Shown here piece after piece: positions 31,683 through 40,637 of a stretch of DNA of 64,000 nt. Both the position numbers and the translations under genes were made by a program. How positions within the stretch are numbered: position 1 is the first letter of the stretch; each line of letters opens with the position of its first letter. The stretch lies in contig JAHFRU010000003.1 in NCBI GenBank assembly GCA_023266115.1, forward strand, positions 129,978 through 193,977. Reading direction: 5' to 3'. Source of the DNA: Gammaproteobacteria bacterium (GTDB taxonomy: Bacteria > Pseudomonadota > Gammaproteobacteria > VBWC01). Below the pieces are notes generated by a model. The model saw only the letters and a program-made list of their open reading frames with translations, was not told the origin of the DNA and ran no database searches.

Positions 31683-32357
31683 TCAGGTGTTGCTATGATC
31701 ACCGGTCAACGGGACAAAAGCGACAGGTAACAGAGTTTCGGTAGTAATGTTTCCGTCGGCATCTTTTTTGACCAGCACGAGATCCTGCCCGAACATGGAT
31801 CCGACCGGTATGACCATGCGTCCGCCCGGTTTGAGCTGCTCGACGAGCGGCGGCGGGATCAGCGGTGCCGCGGCGGTGACAATGATCGAGTCATACGGCG
31901 CATATTCCGGCCAGCCGAAATAGGCATCGTCGGTCCGGGTGAGAATGTTGAGGTAGCCAAGCTCGTTCAGTCGCTTTGTTGCTTCGGCGGCGATCGCGGC
32001 GATCGTTTCCACGGTATAGACAGTTTTCACCAGCCGTGACAGAACTGCTGCCTGGTACCCGGAACCCGTACCCACTTCAAGAACACGATGATGGTGTTCG
32101 GGTTCGAGCAGGTCGGTCATGATTGCGACGATGTACGGTTGCGAAATCGTTTGTTCGTTACCAATTGGTAACGGTTCATTGGCGTACGCAAAAGGTTGCA
32201 TGTCCGGCGGTACGAATTTATGCCGCGGCACCGCCATCAGTGCGTCAATAACCCGTTGGTTGAGTGCCTGCCTGTGCAGCAGATGCCGGGTATACATCAC
32301 CTCGGTGCGGATCTCGTCGACCATGCGTTTTCGCTTGTTTTCAAAAGTCATTTCCAT
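31683..32357 (-). CDS. pcm: Protein-L-isoaspartate O-methyltransferase
   Basis: 224 residues from ATG 32357 (ATG 32351 also possible). It methylates isoaspartyl residues of aged proteins using SAM. Signatures: VPRHKFVPPDMQPFAYANEPLPIGNEQTISQPYIVAIMTDLL, the SAM motif VLEVGTGSGYQAAVLSRL, then YDSIIVTAAAPLIPPPLVEQLKPGGRMVIPVG. A longer upstream frame exists, but the added residues do not look like the family. It is convergent with the hydrolase and divergent from fnr. Confidence 0.93.
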   Translation of the reverse strand: MEMTFENKRKRMVDEIRTEVMYTRHLLHRQALNQRVIDALMAVPRHKFVPPDMQPFAYANEPLPIGNEQTISQPYIVAIMTDLLEPEHHHRVLEVGTGSGYQAAVLSRLVKTVYTVETIAAIAAEATKRLNELGYLNILTRTDDAYFGWPEYAPYDSIIVTAAAPLIPPPLVEQLKPGGRMVIPVGSMFGQDLVLVKKDADGNITTETLLPVAFVPLTGDHSNT

Positions 32358-32524
32358 ACATGATCGGTGATATCTTTCCGTCGTCGCCGGCAAATTAAAT
32401 TTACTTGCATTCAGGTGCCGGACTGGTATCTTTCGATGATAGAGTCTGTGGCGCGTACCTGTCACTCTCCCGGCGCAGCACCCCAGTTTTCCGGACATTC
32501 GGTGATTGCAACACAGGATACCAG

Positions 32525-33301
32525 ATGGCTGAGACCACTCATCGGAACGTCATTGATCTCGTGGCACCGCCTCACGCCTGCCGTCATTGCGGGTTGTTGC
32601 AACTGTGCGATCATGGCCAGGTGACGACGCCGGCGATCGAGCAGCTGAGTGCCATTGTTCGTCACCGCGTACCGCTGGCGCGCGGCGCCGCGTTGTTTCA
32701 TGAAGGTGAGCCCTTCCGGTCCATCTACGTCGTGTTTTCCGGTGCGATGAAGACATTTACCTGTAGCTACGATGGCGACGAGCAGATCGTGGCTTTCTAT
32801 CTGGCCGGTGAGCTGGTCGGTGTGGATGGTGTGCATACCGGCAGTCACGGTAGCAGTGCCGTGGCGTTGGACCGGGCCAGCGTCTGTGAAATACCGTTTG
32901 AAAAACTGGAAACGCTGGCGCAGGACATTCCCGGTCTGTTGCACCAGATGCTGTGCATGATGAGCAAGGAAATCCTGCAGGACGAGGAAACCATGTTGCT
33001 GCTTGGGAAAAAAACCGCGGATGAACGTCTGGCGTCATTGTTATTGAGTCTTGCGCGGCGTTTCCGGGAACAGGGGTATTCGGCGCAAGAGTTCCATCTG
33101 CCGATGTCGCGCGACGATATCGCCAATTACCTCGGACTGGCGCATGAAACCGTCAGCCGGTTGTTCAGCCGGTTTCAGCGGCAGGGATTACTTACGGTGC
33201 GGGGCAAGCACGTCTGCGTCAATAATCTCGCGCAACTGGAGATTCTTGCGGGTGTCCCGGGTGCTGGCGCAAAGACCGGTCGGGCGGGACAGATCATCTG
33301 A
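32525..33301 (+). CDS. fnr: FNR-type oxygen-sensing CRP-family regulator
   Basis: 258 residues. Four cysteines match the [4Fe-4S] ligands of E. coli FNR: C19, C22 and C28 (ACRHCGLLQLC) and C121 (ASVCEIPF). The cNMP-like sensor domain follows, then the C-terminal helix-turn-helix with ETVSRLFSRFQ in DIANYLGLAHETVSRLFSRFQRQ, whose E-x-x-SR face reads TTGAT-N4-ATCAA. It should switch genes at low oxygen. A matching box lies at 33791-33804 before the response-regulator gene. The 3' end overlaps the convergent PilZ gene by eight bases. Confidence 0.94.
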   Translation: MAETTHRNVIDLVAPPHACRHCGLLQLCDHGQVTTPAIEQLSAIVRHRVPLARGAALFHEGEPFRSIYVVFSGAMKTFTCSYDGDEQIVAFYLAGELVGVDGVHTGSHGSSAVALDRASVCEIPFEKLETLAQDIPGLLHQMLCMMSKEILQDEETMLLLGKKTADERLASLLLSLARRFREQGYSAQEFHLPMSRDDIANYLGLAHETVSRLFSRFQRQGLLTVRGKHVCVNNLAQLEILAGVPGAGAKTGRAGQII

Positions 33302-33647
33302 CGACCACGCTTGCCAGCCGAGCCGTTTCGCCGCTGGCCGCCGGTTCCGTCAATATTTCCCGTATGCGGTGGAAAGCCTCTTGACTGATCGTCGAGAAAA
33401 GAAATCCCATGCCGTGTGACGAGGAGTGTACGACATAGGCCGGCAGTCGCTCCCGTTTACTGGCATCTTCATGCAGCAACTCGATTTCCACCGGCGAGTG
33501 CGGTGGCAGGATGGCCAGCTGTGTCGGCCTGACCGAGATGCCGCCGAGCCCGATATCGCGCGCCGGGCATATACTCACTGGCAGGCCTTGATAGTAGAGG
33601 AGCACGTCAAGCGACACCGGTTTGCGCAAACCATAGCGATGTTCCAT
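33294..33647 (-). CDS. PilZ-domain protein
   Basis: 117 residues. EHRYGLRKPVSLDVLLYYQGLPVSICPARDIGLGGISVRP has the spacing of a PilZ c-di-GMP domain: an Arg-rich start (RxxxR) and the DxSxxG-like DIGLGGISV, though Ser is replaced by Gly. The fit is moderate, so binding is not assured. It overlaps the fnr 3' end and is divergent from the response-regulator gene, so the short intergenic region between them could control both. Confidence 0.7.
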   Translation of the reverse strand: MEHRYGLRKPVSLDVLLYYQGLPVSICPARDIGLGGISVRPTQLAILPPHSPVEIELLHEDASKRERLPAYVVHSSSHGMGFLFSTISQEAFHRIREILTEPAASGETARLASVVVR

Positions 33648-33790
33648 GCCCGTTTACCTCCATCGTCGACTTGCCAGGATTATGCGTTGATTTCTTTTGC
33701 TTTCCTCGTTTGCGGCCCCGGAATGCCGCCCTTACGGGAAGTTGCCTGTATGCTTAAAACATACTATAAGGGTGGTGGGCCAGTGGTGCC

Positions 33791-33804
33791 TTGACATGGA
33801 TCAA
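33791..33804 (+). promoter_or_regulatory. Predicted FNR box
   Basis: TTGACATGGATCAA matches the FNR palindrome TTGAT-N4-ATCAA with one mismatch. CATAAA at 33829-33834 could serve as -10, which would put the box about 41-43 bases upstream of the start, the class II activation position. The same TTGACA could instead be a plain sigma-70 -35. fnr itself lies 0.5 kb away. Confidence 0.5.
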
Positions 33805-33857
33805 TAAAAACAATTTTTATACCAAAACCATAAAGTAACCAGGGGTCGCCGTGTTCT

Positions 33858-34838
33858 ATGTCTCCACCCGCCAATCGTCCTGATCAACGCGGCGGCGCGC
33901 CGAAAATTGCTCCCCGCGCTGTCGTGTTACTCGTTGATGATCAATCAATGGTCGCCGAGGCAATACGCCGCATGCTTGCCGATCAGCCGGACATCGCCTT
34001 TCATTACTGCGGAGATCCGCGCGAGGCGGTGCGGAAGGCCGCGGAGATCGATGCGACCGTCATCATTCACGATACCCGCCCCGAGATTGACGGCATGAGC
34101 CTTGTGAAGTACTTCCGGTTGCAACCGGCGACGCAGGGCATAAGTATTATCGTGCTATCGTCCAACGACGATGCGGCAAGCAAGGCCGGGGCGTTTCGTG
34201 ATGGTGCGAACGACTACCTGGTCAAGATGCCGGACAAGATCGAGCTCGTTTCCCGAATTATGGCGCATACCAGAACCTATCTGGCGCGCGCCGATAACGA
34301 TGACGGCATCGATCAGTTACGCAACAGGCTTAACCAGCAACAACAGATCAATTCGTTGTTGAAGCGACTGTCCGACCGTGACGAAGTGACCGCGGTATCG
34401 AATCGTCGCAGCTTCATTGATCTGCTTGAAAGGGAATGGCGTCGCGGCGCGCGCGAGAACCGGGAACTTTCCGTGGTTCTGACCGCGATTAACGGCTTTG
34501 ACGCCTATCATAAGCATTATGGTGAACAGCGCGCCAACGATTGTCTTGCCAAGGTTGCGCAGGCAATCCGGGGCACGTTGATGAGGCCGGGTGACGTGGT
34601 TGGCCGGTATGGCAAGGCAGAATTCGCCACGTTGATGCCGGGAACCGGCCGCGGCGGCGCGCAGGCCGTCGCCGCTCGAATGTGCACCGCCGTCGAGGAC
34701 CTGGATATAAGACACGCGCATCTTGATAAAGGCGATCAGGTGACGGTGCGGGTCGGCGTCGCGACCTGCATGCCGAATCATGAGGCGTCTTCGCAAGTAT
34801 TGCTGCAGGCCGCCGAGCAGGCGCTGACCAAGCAGTAA
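33858..34838 (+). CDS. Response regulator with degenerate GGDEF domain
   Basis: 326 residues. Receiver about 21-140: acidic pair D27-D28, phosphate acceptor D72 in VIIHDTRPEIDG, and K123. The GGDEF-like domain, about 165-326, still starts with SNRRSF, but the signature is GKAEF (252-256) in place of GGDEF and the metal-binding Asp of DxDxFK is Ala210. It should not make c-di-GMP; it may bind GTP or c-di-GMP or act as a scaffold. The order receiver-GGDEF is that of WspR/PleD. The FNR box upstream and PilZ genes on both sides suggest an oxygen-linked c-di-GMP circuit. Confidence 0.87.
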   Translation: MSPPANRPDQRGGAPKIAPRAVVLLVDDQSMVAEAIRRMLADQPDIAFHYCGDPREAVRKAAEIDATVIIHDTRPEIDGMSLVKYFRLQPATQGISIIVLSSNDDAASKAGAFRDGANDYLVKMPDKIELVSRIMAHTRTYLARADNDDGIDQLRNRLNQQQQINSLLKRLSDRDEVTAVSNRRSFIDLLEREWRRGARENRELSVVLTAINGFDAYHKHYGEQRANDCLAKVAQAIRGTLMRPGDVVGRYGKAEFATLMPGTGRGGAQAVAARMCTAVEDLDIRHAHLDKGDQVTVRVGVATCMPNHEASSQVLLQAAEQALTKQ

Positions 34839-34909
34839 TTGCCGTGCCGATCATCGCGACGGCGTGCCTTTCCGGCTGGTCTATAGGCAGTATCGCCGGG
34901 AACGTATCA

Positions 34910-35350
34910 ATGGCACGAAAATTTATCCGTCATCCCTCGGATATTCCGATCGAGATTTCCCCCGGGCACGCCGCCGATGCGGAGACGAAGACACTCAGTA
35001 ACGTCAGTCACGGCGGTTTATCTTTCGTTGCGCGTGAACATCACCGCATCGGCAGCATACTCGACATACGTATTCCGGTCTCGTGCCCGGCATTCGGAAC
35101 CTCCGGTCGCGTCGCGTGGTCACGCGAGGAAAATGGCCGGTTCGTCATCGGCGTCGAGTTCCTCGACAAGGAAGACGTATTCCGCATGCGCATGGTCGAA
35201 CAGGTGTGCTACATCGAGCATTACCGAAAGGAGGTCGAGCTGAAGGAAGGCCGCGAACTCACCAGCGAACAGGCGGCTCTCGAATGGATAGAAAAAAGCG
35301 CCGAGGATTTCCCCGACCCGGATGACGATACCTCCGGCGAGACACGCTGA
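34910..35350 (+). CDS. PilZ-domain protein
   Basis: 146 residues from ATG 34910 (GGGAAC upstream). FIRHPSDIPIEI, then LSNVSHGGLSFVA, GSILDIRIPV and GRVAWSREENGRFVIGVEFLDKED carry the PilZ pattern (RxxxR-like start, N-V-S-H-G-G for DxSxxG). C-terminal extension about 105-146 is acidic and helical. An earlier frame start at 34844 lacks support. It follows the degenerate GGDEF response regulator by 71 bases, probably in one transcript. Confidence 0.82.
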   Translation: MARKFIRHPSDIPIEISPGHAADAETKTLSNVSHGGLSFVAREHHRIGSILDIRIPVSCPAFGTSGRVAWSREENGRFVIGVEFLDKEDVFRMRMVEQVCYIEHYRKEVELKEGRELTSEQAALEWIEKSAEDFPDPDDDTSGETR

Positions 35351-35522
35351 CCGCCGCGCGGCGGCGGTATGGGTCTACCTGCTGTCCATGTATTTGTTAC
35401 TATACGATCAAGTTCCGGATCAACGGGCGCCGGCGTGGTGGATAGTGGCGCCGCGGTTGCCGTGTTTCCGGCCAATACCGGCCAGCAAGAACAAATAACC
35501 CGATAACCCCTGGTTTCGCCAC

Positions 35523-37946
35523 ATGTCCGATATCACGTCATTGTCACCCGAGCAGCTTTGCAATCGCTGCAATCCGGAGGAGTTTCGCTTTAATTCCACT
35601 GCGGATCTCGAGAACCTCGCCGAAGTTATCGGCCAGGCAAGGGCGATGGGGGCGCTGAGTTTCGGCATTGGCATCCGGCGCGAGGGATACAACCTGTTCG
35701 CGCTGGGCCCGCCCGGCACCGGCAAGCATTCGATCATCGCTGAATTGCTGCGCCGCCAGGCGGCGATCGAGCCGGTGCCGCCGGACTGGTGCTATGTCAA
35801 TAATTTCGCCGACCCGCACAAGCCGGTGGCGCTGCGCCTGCCGCCTGGCAAGGGCGTTCAGCTGCGCGACGACGTCGATATCGTGGTCGAAGACCTGCAC
35901 GAGGCCGTGCCGGCGGCCTTTGATAGCGATGATTACCGTGCGCGTGTGGCGAAGATCGAGCAGGAATTCGAAACACGTGAGCGCGATGCGCTGGAGCAAG
36001 TCCAGCACGAAGCGGAAGAGAGGAATATTTCGCTGGTACGGACGCAGTCCGGCTTTGCTTTTGCCGCCATGCGCAACCGCAAGGTGCTTAATGCAGAGGA
36101 GTTAGAGAAACTGCCGGAAAAGGATCGCCAAGGTATCGAGCAGGATATTCTCGAACTTCAGGGGGAACTCGAGCGCACCATCCGCCAGGTGCCGCGCTGG
36201 AAGCAGGAAGCCCGCAGTCGCATCAAGGCGCTGAATCGCGAGATCGCGACCCTGGCGGTCCGGCATCTGCTGGATGATCTACGCGGGAAATTCAGCGTCT
36301 TTCCTCCGGTTGTCGCGTATCTGAACGCCTTCGAAAACGACGTGATCGATCATGTCGAGAGTTTTCGCCAGGCGGAGGACGGGCAGCGCACATTTTTCGG
36401 CATGCCGTTGCCGACGTCGGCAACGGCGGCGCCGTCGCAAAACCGGTACCAGATAAATGTGCTGGTTGCTCACGGCGATGAGCAGGCATCCCCCGTAATA
36501 TACGAGGACAGCCCGTCCTACCAGTCGCTGGTCGGGCGTGTCGAACACCTTGCCGAAATGGGCGCGCTGGTTACCGATTTCACCATGATCAAGCCGGGCG
36601 CCTTGCACAAGGCGAATGGCGGTTACCTGATACTTGATGCGCGCAAGGTGTTGTCGCAACCGTACGCGTGGGAAGGGTTGAAACGTGCGCTCAGCTTCAA
36701 CGCCATCCGCATCGAGTCGCTGGGCCAGATGTTGAGTCTTGTCAGTACCGTGTCGCTGGAGCCGGAGTCGATACCGCTGGACATCAAGGTAGTCCTGATC
36801 GGCGACGGTCTGTTGTACTACCTGTTGTCGTTCTATGACCCGGAATTTTGCAAGCTGTTCAAGGTCGCGGTCGACTTCGATGATCGCATGGAGCGTACCG
36901 CTGGCAATCACGATCTTTATGCACGGCTGATCGCGACACTGATACGCAAGGAGGGCCTCAAGCATATGGACCGGGGCGCTGTGGCGCGCGTAATCGAGCA
37001 CAGCTCACGCGTTGCAGATGACGCGGAGCGCCTGTCAACGCATATGCACGGAATTGCCGATCTGTTGCGGGAAGCGGATTACTGGGCCAATCGTAACCAC
37101 CGTGACACGATCACTGCCAGCGACGTCGACAATGCTATCAATGCGCGAATCTTCCGTCTTGACCGTGTGCGCGAGCGCGTTTATCAGGCGATCGCGCGCG
37201 GGACCTTGTTGATCGATACACAGGGGGAGAAGGTCGCCCAGGTCAATGCGTTGACCGTGGTCGATATGGGCCACTTCCGGTTTGGGCAACCCTCCCGCGT
37301 GACGGCGCGCGTGCGTATGGGCGAAGGCGACGTCATTGATATCGAGCGTGAGGTCGAGCTGGGTGGGCCGCTGCACTCGAAAGGCGTGCTGATCCTGACC
37401 GGATTTCTCGGGTCGCGCTATGCGCAGCAGTTTCCGTTGTCGGTAGCCGCCACGCTCGTGTTCGAGCAGTCTTACGGCGGTGTCGAGGGCGACAGCGCGT
37501 CGCTAGCCGAATTGTCGGCGCTGTTATCCGCGCTGGCCGATGTGGCGATCAAGCAATCGTTCGCGATCACAGGGTCGGTCAACCAGCATGGGCAGGTGCA
37601 GGCCATCGGTGGCGTGAACGAGAAGATCGAAGGGTTCTTCGATATCTGTAACGCGCGCGGATTGAATGGATTACAAGGCGTGCTGGTCCCCGCATCGAAC
37701 GTCAAGGACCTGATGTTGCGCGCCGACGTCGTGCAGGCGGTGCGCGACCGGAAATTTTCCGTGTACCCGGTCGAAACCGCCGATCAGGCGATAACGCTGC
37801 TTACCGGCATGAACGCGGGTGAACGTGATGACACCGGCGAGTTTCCGCCGGGCACGGTGAACCGGCTGGTAGAGACCCGGTTGATCGAGTTGGCCGAAAA
37901 GCGTCGCGTTCTAGTATCGTCGGCTGGCGACGAATTAATACACTGA
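35523..37946 (+). CDS. Lon-like ATP-dependent protease (YcbZ type)
   Basis: 807 residues. An N-terminal AAA_32 region (GPPGTGKHSIIAELLRRQA; Walker A ends in H rather than S/T, as in this family) is interrupted by a long helical insertion about 130-300. An AAA lid follows, then the S16 domain about 560-780. Catalytic Ser lies in GGVEGDSASLAEL and catalytic Lys in GGVNEKIEGFF, both canonical. FDDRMERT and SRVADDAERLS belong to the ATPase C-part. It degrades or remodels unknown proteins in the cytosol. No partner gene is coupled to it. Confidence 0.92.
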   Translation: MSDITSLSPEQLCNRCNPEEFRFNSTADLENLAEVIGQARAMGALSFGIGIRREGYNLFALGPPGTGKHSIIAELLRRQAAIEPVPPDWCYVNNFADPHKPVALRLPPGKGVQLRDDVDIVVEDLHEAVPAAFDSDDYRARVAKIEQEFETRERDALEQVQHEAEERNISLVRTQSGFAFAAMRNRKVLNAEELEKLPEKDRQGIEQDILELQGELERTIRQVPRWKQEARSRIKALNREIATLAVRHLLDDLRGKFSVFPPVVAYLNAFENDVIDHVESFRQAEDGQRTFFGMPLPTSATAAPSQNRYQINVLVAHGDEQASPVIYEDSPSYQSLVGRVEHLAEMGALVTDFTMIKPGALHKANGGYLILDARKVLSQPYAWEGLKRALSFNAIRIESLGQMLSLVSTVSLEPESIPLDIKVVLIGDGLLYYLLSFYDPEFCKLFKVAVDFDDRMERTAGNHDLYARLIATLIRKEGLKHMDRGAVARVIEHSSRVADDAERLSTHMHGIADLLREADYWANRNHRDTITASDVDNAINARIFRLDRVRERVYQAIARGTLLIDTQGEKVAQVNALTVVDMGHFRFGQPSRVTARVRMGEGDVIDIEREVELGGPLHSKGVLILTGFLGSRYAQQFPLSVAATLVFEQSYGGVEGDSASLAELSALLSALADVAIKQSFAITGSVNQHGQVQAIGGVNEKIEGFFDICNARGLNGLQGVLVPASNVKDLMLRADVVQAVRDRKFSVYPVETADQAITLLTGMNAGERDDTGEFPPGTVNRLVETRLIELAEKRRVLVSSAGDELIH

Positions 37947-38051
37947 CCCGTATTACAGGTCCTTCGTCGGCTGGCGATGTGACCACGACCGCGGTATCGT
38001 GCCACAGGCTATGGTGATATGGTCGCTCATCGAAACCAGCGGGGTCCCCCT

Positions 38052-38582
38052 ATGAACCACATGATCACATCGCTTTTTTCAATCGCGCTGCTCGGCGTCA
38101 GCACAATCTCAGCCGGTATCGCCGCGTCGGCCGACGTAACGTCGATGGAGGAGGCAGTAGTTCGTGAAAACGCAGTATCACAGCAACAGGGCCCGGTCGC
38201 CGCGCCGGCGATGCAGCCGACGCGAGTGACTGCTGCGACCGGGGGCAGCGTTGTGCGCGCGGTGTTCACGACGATGATGCGCGATCGCGAGCCGATGGAT
38301 GACATCACGACACTCGGCACCGACGTCGGGCAGGTATATTTCTTCACCGAACTCGGCGACATGAACGGGCAGCGCGTTACACATCGCTGGCAACGCAATG
38401 GCGACGTGATGGCAGAGGTGTCGTTCGATGTCCGTGCTTCGCGCTGGCGTGTCTGGTCGAACAAAACGCTGACGCCACAGTTAACGGGCACCTGGACGGT
38501 GACGGTGCTGGATGGTAGCGGCAGCGTTGTTCACGAGGCGACGTTCGAATACATCGCGCGAAATTCCGCCGCCGGGCAATAG
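38052..38582 (+). CDS. DUF2914 secreted protein
   Basis: 176 residues from ATG 38052. Signal peptide SLFSIALLGVSTISAGIAASA. The DUF2914 domain begins about residue 74: VVRAVFTTMMRDREPMDDI, VYFFTELGDMNGQRVTHRWQRNGDVMAEVSFDV, RWRVWSNKTL, GTWTVTVLDGSG. It is a periplasmic or envelope domain of unknown role. A longer frame from 38019 exists but adds nothing recognisable. Confidence 0.88.
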   Translation: MNHMITSLFSIALLGVSTISAGIAASADVTSMEEAVVRENAVSQQQGPVAAPAMQPTRVTAATGGSVVRAVFTTMMRDREPMDDITTLGTDVGQVYFFTELGDMNGQRVTHRWQRNGDVMAEVSFDVRASRWRVWSNKTLTPQLTGTWTVTVLDGSGSVVHEATFEYIARNSAAGQ

Positions 38583-38597
38583 CATTGGTTCGATGGA

Positions 38598-39115
38598 TCA
38601 GGCTGGCGTCATGCCGGTCCGGTCGAATACCCCGCGTGTCTCGAACACGCGCGCACCAGAACGCCTGCCGTTCACCCGCATCGTGCGCTTCAGTGCAAAG
38701 TCGCACAGGAGTCGATTGGCTTTCCGGAGCCTCGGAATCGCGGTGGCCTGTGGTTGCGTCAGGTAGCCTTTGTCGTCCATATAGCGCATGGAATACAGCG
38801 GCAGGATGCCGGGCAACGGGTAATCGGAGCCGTTGACGAGGGTGACGCCAGTCGTCGTGCGTCACCAGGGTTTCCAGCGCTATGTCGATGCGATTAGGTT
38901 ACGTAATACCGGAGATATCGCCGTAAAGGCGCGATTCATAAAGTGGCTCATCCATCAGGCGTACAAACAACCCGAAATTCCCGACCGTGCGGCACCCCGG
39001 CCCTGGTTCAGATCGACGCCCGCGCCGAGCGATGCACAATGGGCAACGATCACCATGACGCCATGCTCCAGCGCCTGCGATGGCGGCCAGAATTCCGTCT
39101 GTATATCAAGGTAAT
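38598..39115 (-). pseudogene. Decayed amidohydrolase (TIM-barrel) gene
   Basis: On the minus strand one protein can be read only by shifting frames: first LEHGVMVIVAHCASLGAG, then NFGLFVRLMDEPLYESRLYGDIS with a stop, then LVTHDDWRH, then RLVNGSDYPLPGILPLYSMRYMDD and RANRLLCDFALKRTMR. The parts align in order with amidohydrolase_2-type proteins (VIVAHCASLG, then LYGDIS, then NGSDYPLPG). At least two frameshifts and one stop separate them, so the gene is dead. The 5' part is missing. Confidence 0.75.
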
Positions 39116-39288
39116 CCCCGGCGTGGCCGGATTACGCGCTGGCGCTGGATTTCACGCGGCACACTATTTAACATAACCGTATTGACTCCAGAGACTATTC
39201 ACGTAATTTATAGCATTAATACCATCCTGGTCCTGTTTGGCAGCAATTCCGGTTTTGAACATCACATTCATGTTGGGGAGATAGTGAA

Positions 39289-39987
39289 ATGATACGCGTA
39301 ACAGCAGTGGCGGCTTTGTTGATTCTGGCCGGTGTCGGGTGCAGCAAGGAGCAGCCGGCGACCAACGCAAGCGCCCAACCGGCAACGCCGGCGAAATCGG
39401 TCGTACAAACCCCCGTTGAGGCGCTGCCGATGGCGCCTGACGAGGTGATCGCGACCGATGAAGGTTCGCTCGGCGGCGGTGCCGACGAGGCGATAGCGTT
39501 TGCGCCGGAGGATACCGAATTACTGTCCGATGACGATCTCGCCGCAATGGACGATGCAGCGGGGAAGGTGGCCGACAACGTGACGGGGGAAGTCGCCGGC
39601 CTGAAGAATCAGGTTACCGAGTCCGATCTTGCTGCCATTGATGCCGCCGAAGCGGCTGCGGAAATGGACGGCATGGCCGCTGACACACGGAGCCCGGTTG
39701 CCGTGCTCGAACAGGATGCGGCGCTGCAACTGGCGCAGAAGAGCGGTTGTCTCGCCTGCCACGCCATTGATCACAAGGTGGTGGGTCCCGCGTGGGCCGA
39801 CGTTGCGGAAAGGTATCGCGGCGCCGACGGTGTTCGCGAGAAATTGATCAAGAAGGTCAAGACGGGCGGCAAGGGTAACTGGACCGATGTCACCAAGGGC
39901 ATTCCGATGCCGCCCTATTCGCCGCGCGTGGCCGATGCCGACATCGCGCAGCTCGTAGACTTTGTTCTGTCGCTGGCGATCGAGTAA
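39289..39987 (+). CDS. Cytochrome c (C551-like) with long acidic linker
   Basis: 232 residues, ribosome site GTTGGGGAG before ATG. N-terminal signal with Cys18 (LLILAGVGC) suggests a lipoprotein anchor; the lipobox is not perfect. Residues about 20-140 are Ala/Asp/Glu-rich and low complexity. The heme domain, about 140-232, has CLACH (C154, C157, H158), GPAWADVAERYRG, and the Met ligand probably in GIPMPPYSP. Role: periplasmic electron transfer, partner unknown. The long spacer could let the heme domain reach across the periplasm. Confidence 0.88.
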   Translation: MIRVTAVAALLILAGVGCSKEQPATNASAQPATPAKSVVQTPVEALPMAPDEVIATDEGSLGGGADEAIAFAPEDTELLSDDDLAAMDDAAGKVADNVTGEVAGLKNQVTESDLAAIDAAEAAAEMDGMAADTRSPVAVLEQDAALQLAQKSGCLACHAIDHKVVGPAWADVAERYRGADGVREKLIKKVKTGGKGNWTDVTKGIPMPPYSPRVADADIAQLVDFVLSLAIE

Positions 39988-40031
39988 CGCGTTGGCGCTG
40001 CAGCGGCGCTACGAAACGGGGTCTTCTCGCA

Positions 40032-40526
40032 ATGCATGTCTATTGTAATCCGCGCCGGGTGCGGCGCGATTTCCTGCGCGTACTGGCCATCGCCGCGTTA
40101 ATGACGGCGATGGCCGGTTGCGCATCATTGGTCCGCAAGACCGAGCCGCCGGCTGTCAGTCTCGCCGGTATCCAGTTGCTCGAGCTGGGTCTGCTGGAAC
40201 AGCGTTACCTGTTGCGGCTGCGCATCCAGAATCCGAACGATTTCGCGCTGCCGATCGAGGGTATGGATTACCGCGTGGTACTCAACGACGCCGACTTCGC
40301 GCACGGCGTCAGCCGGCATGACGTATCGGTGCCGGCATTCGACAGCACGATTCTGGAGGTCGAGGGCGTCAGCAACCTGTCGAGCGTGTTCAGCCAGTTG
40401 CAAAGGCTCGGATCCGGGCCCCCGGAGACCTTCACCTACGCGCTGACCGGTCATGTGAAACTCAGTAATTATCTGCTCAAGCTGCCGTTCGAATACCGCG
40501 GCGAAATCAATTTGACGATGCCATAG
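40032..40526 (+). CDS. LEA type 2 (WHy-domain) lipoprotein
   Basis: 164 residues. The signal ends in a lipobox at AMAGCASL, so it is probably an envelope lipoprotein. The mature part follows the WHy/LEA-2 pattern: VSLAGIQLLELGLLEQRYLLRLRIQNPNDFALPIEGMDYRVVLND, then FAHGVSRHDVSVPAFDSTILEVEG and RGEINL. LEA-2 domains are beta-rich and found in stress and envelope proteins; no exact function is known. Confidence 0.85.
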   Translation: MHVYCNPRRVRRDFLRVLAIAALMTAMAGCASLVRKTEPPAVSLAGIQLLELGLLEQRYLLRLRIQNPNDFALPIEGMDYRVVLNDADFAHGVSRHDVSVPAFDSTILEVEGVSNLSSVFSQLQRLGSGPPETFTYALTGHVKLSNYLLKLPFEYRGEINLTMP

Positions 40527-40637
40527 GCAACCGCCGGCGTCGTTCCGCCCTGTTACTATCCGTGGTATAAACCTTGCAATCGCGGCGTCAATAGCCGGAT
40601 CGCTTTCGTCAATGCACATATAACGGTCAGGACCGCC

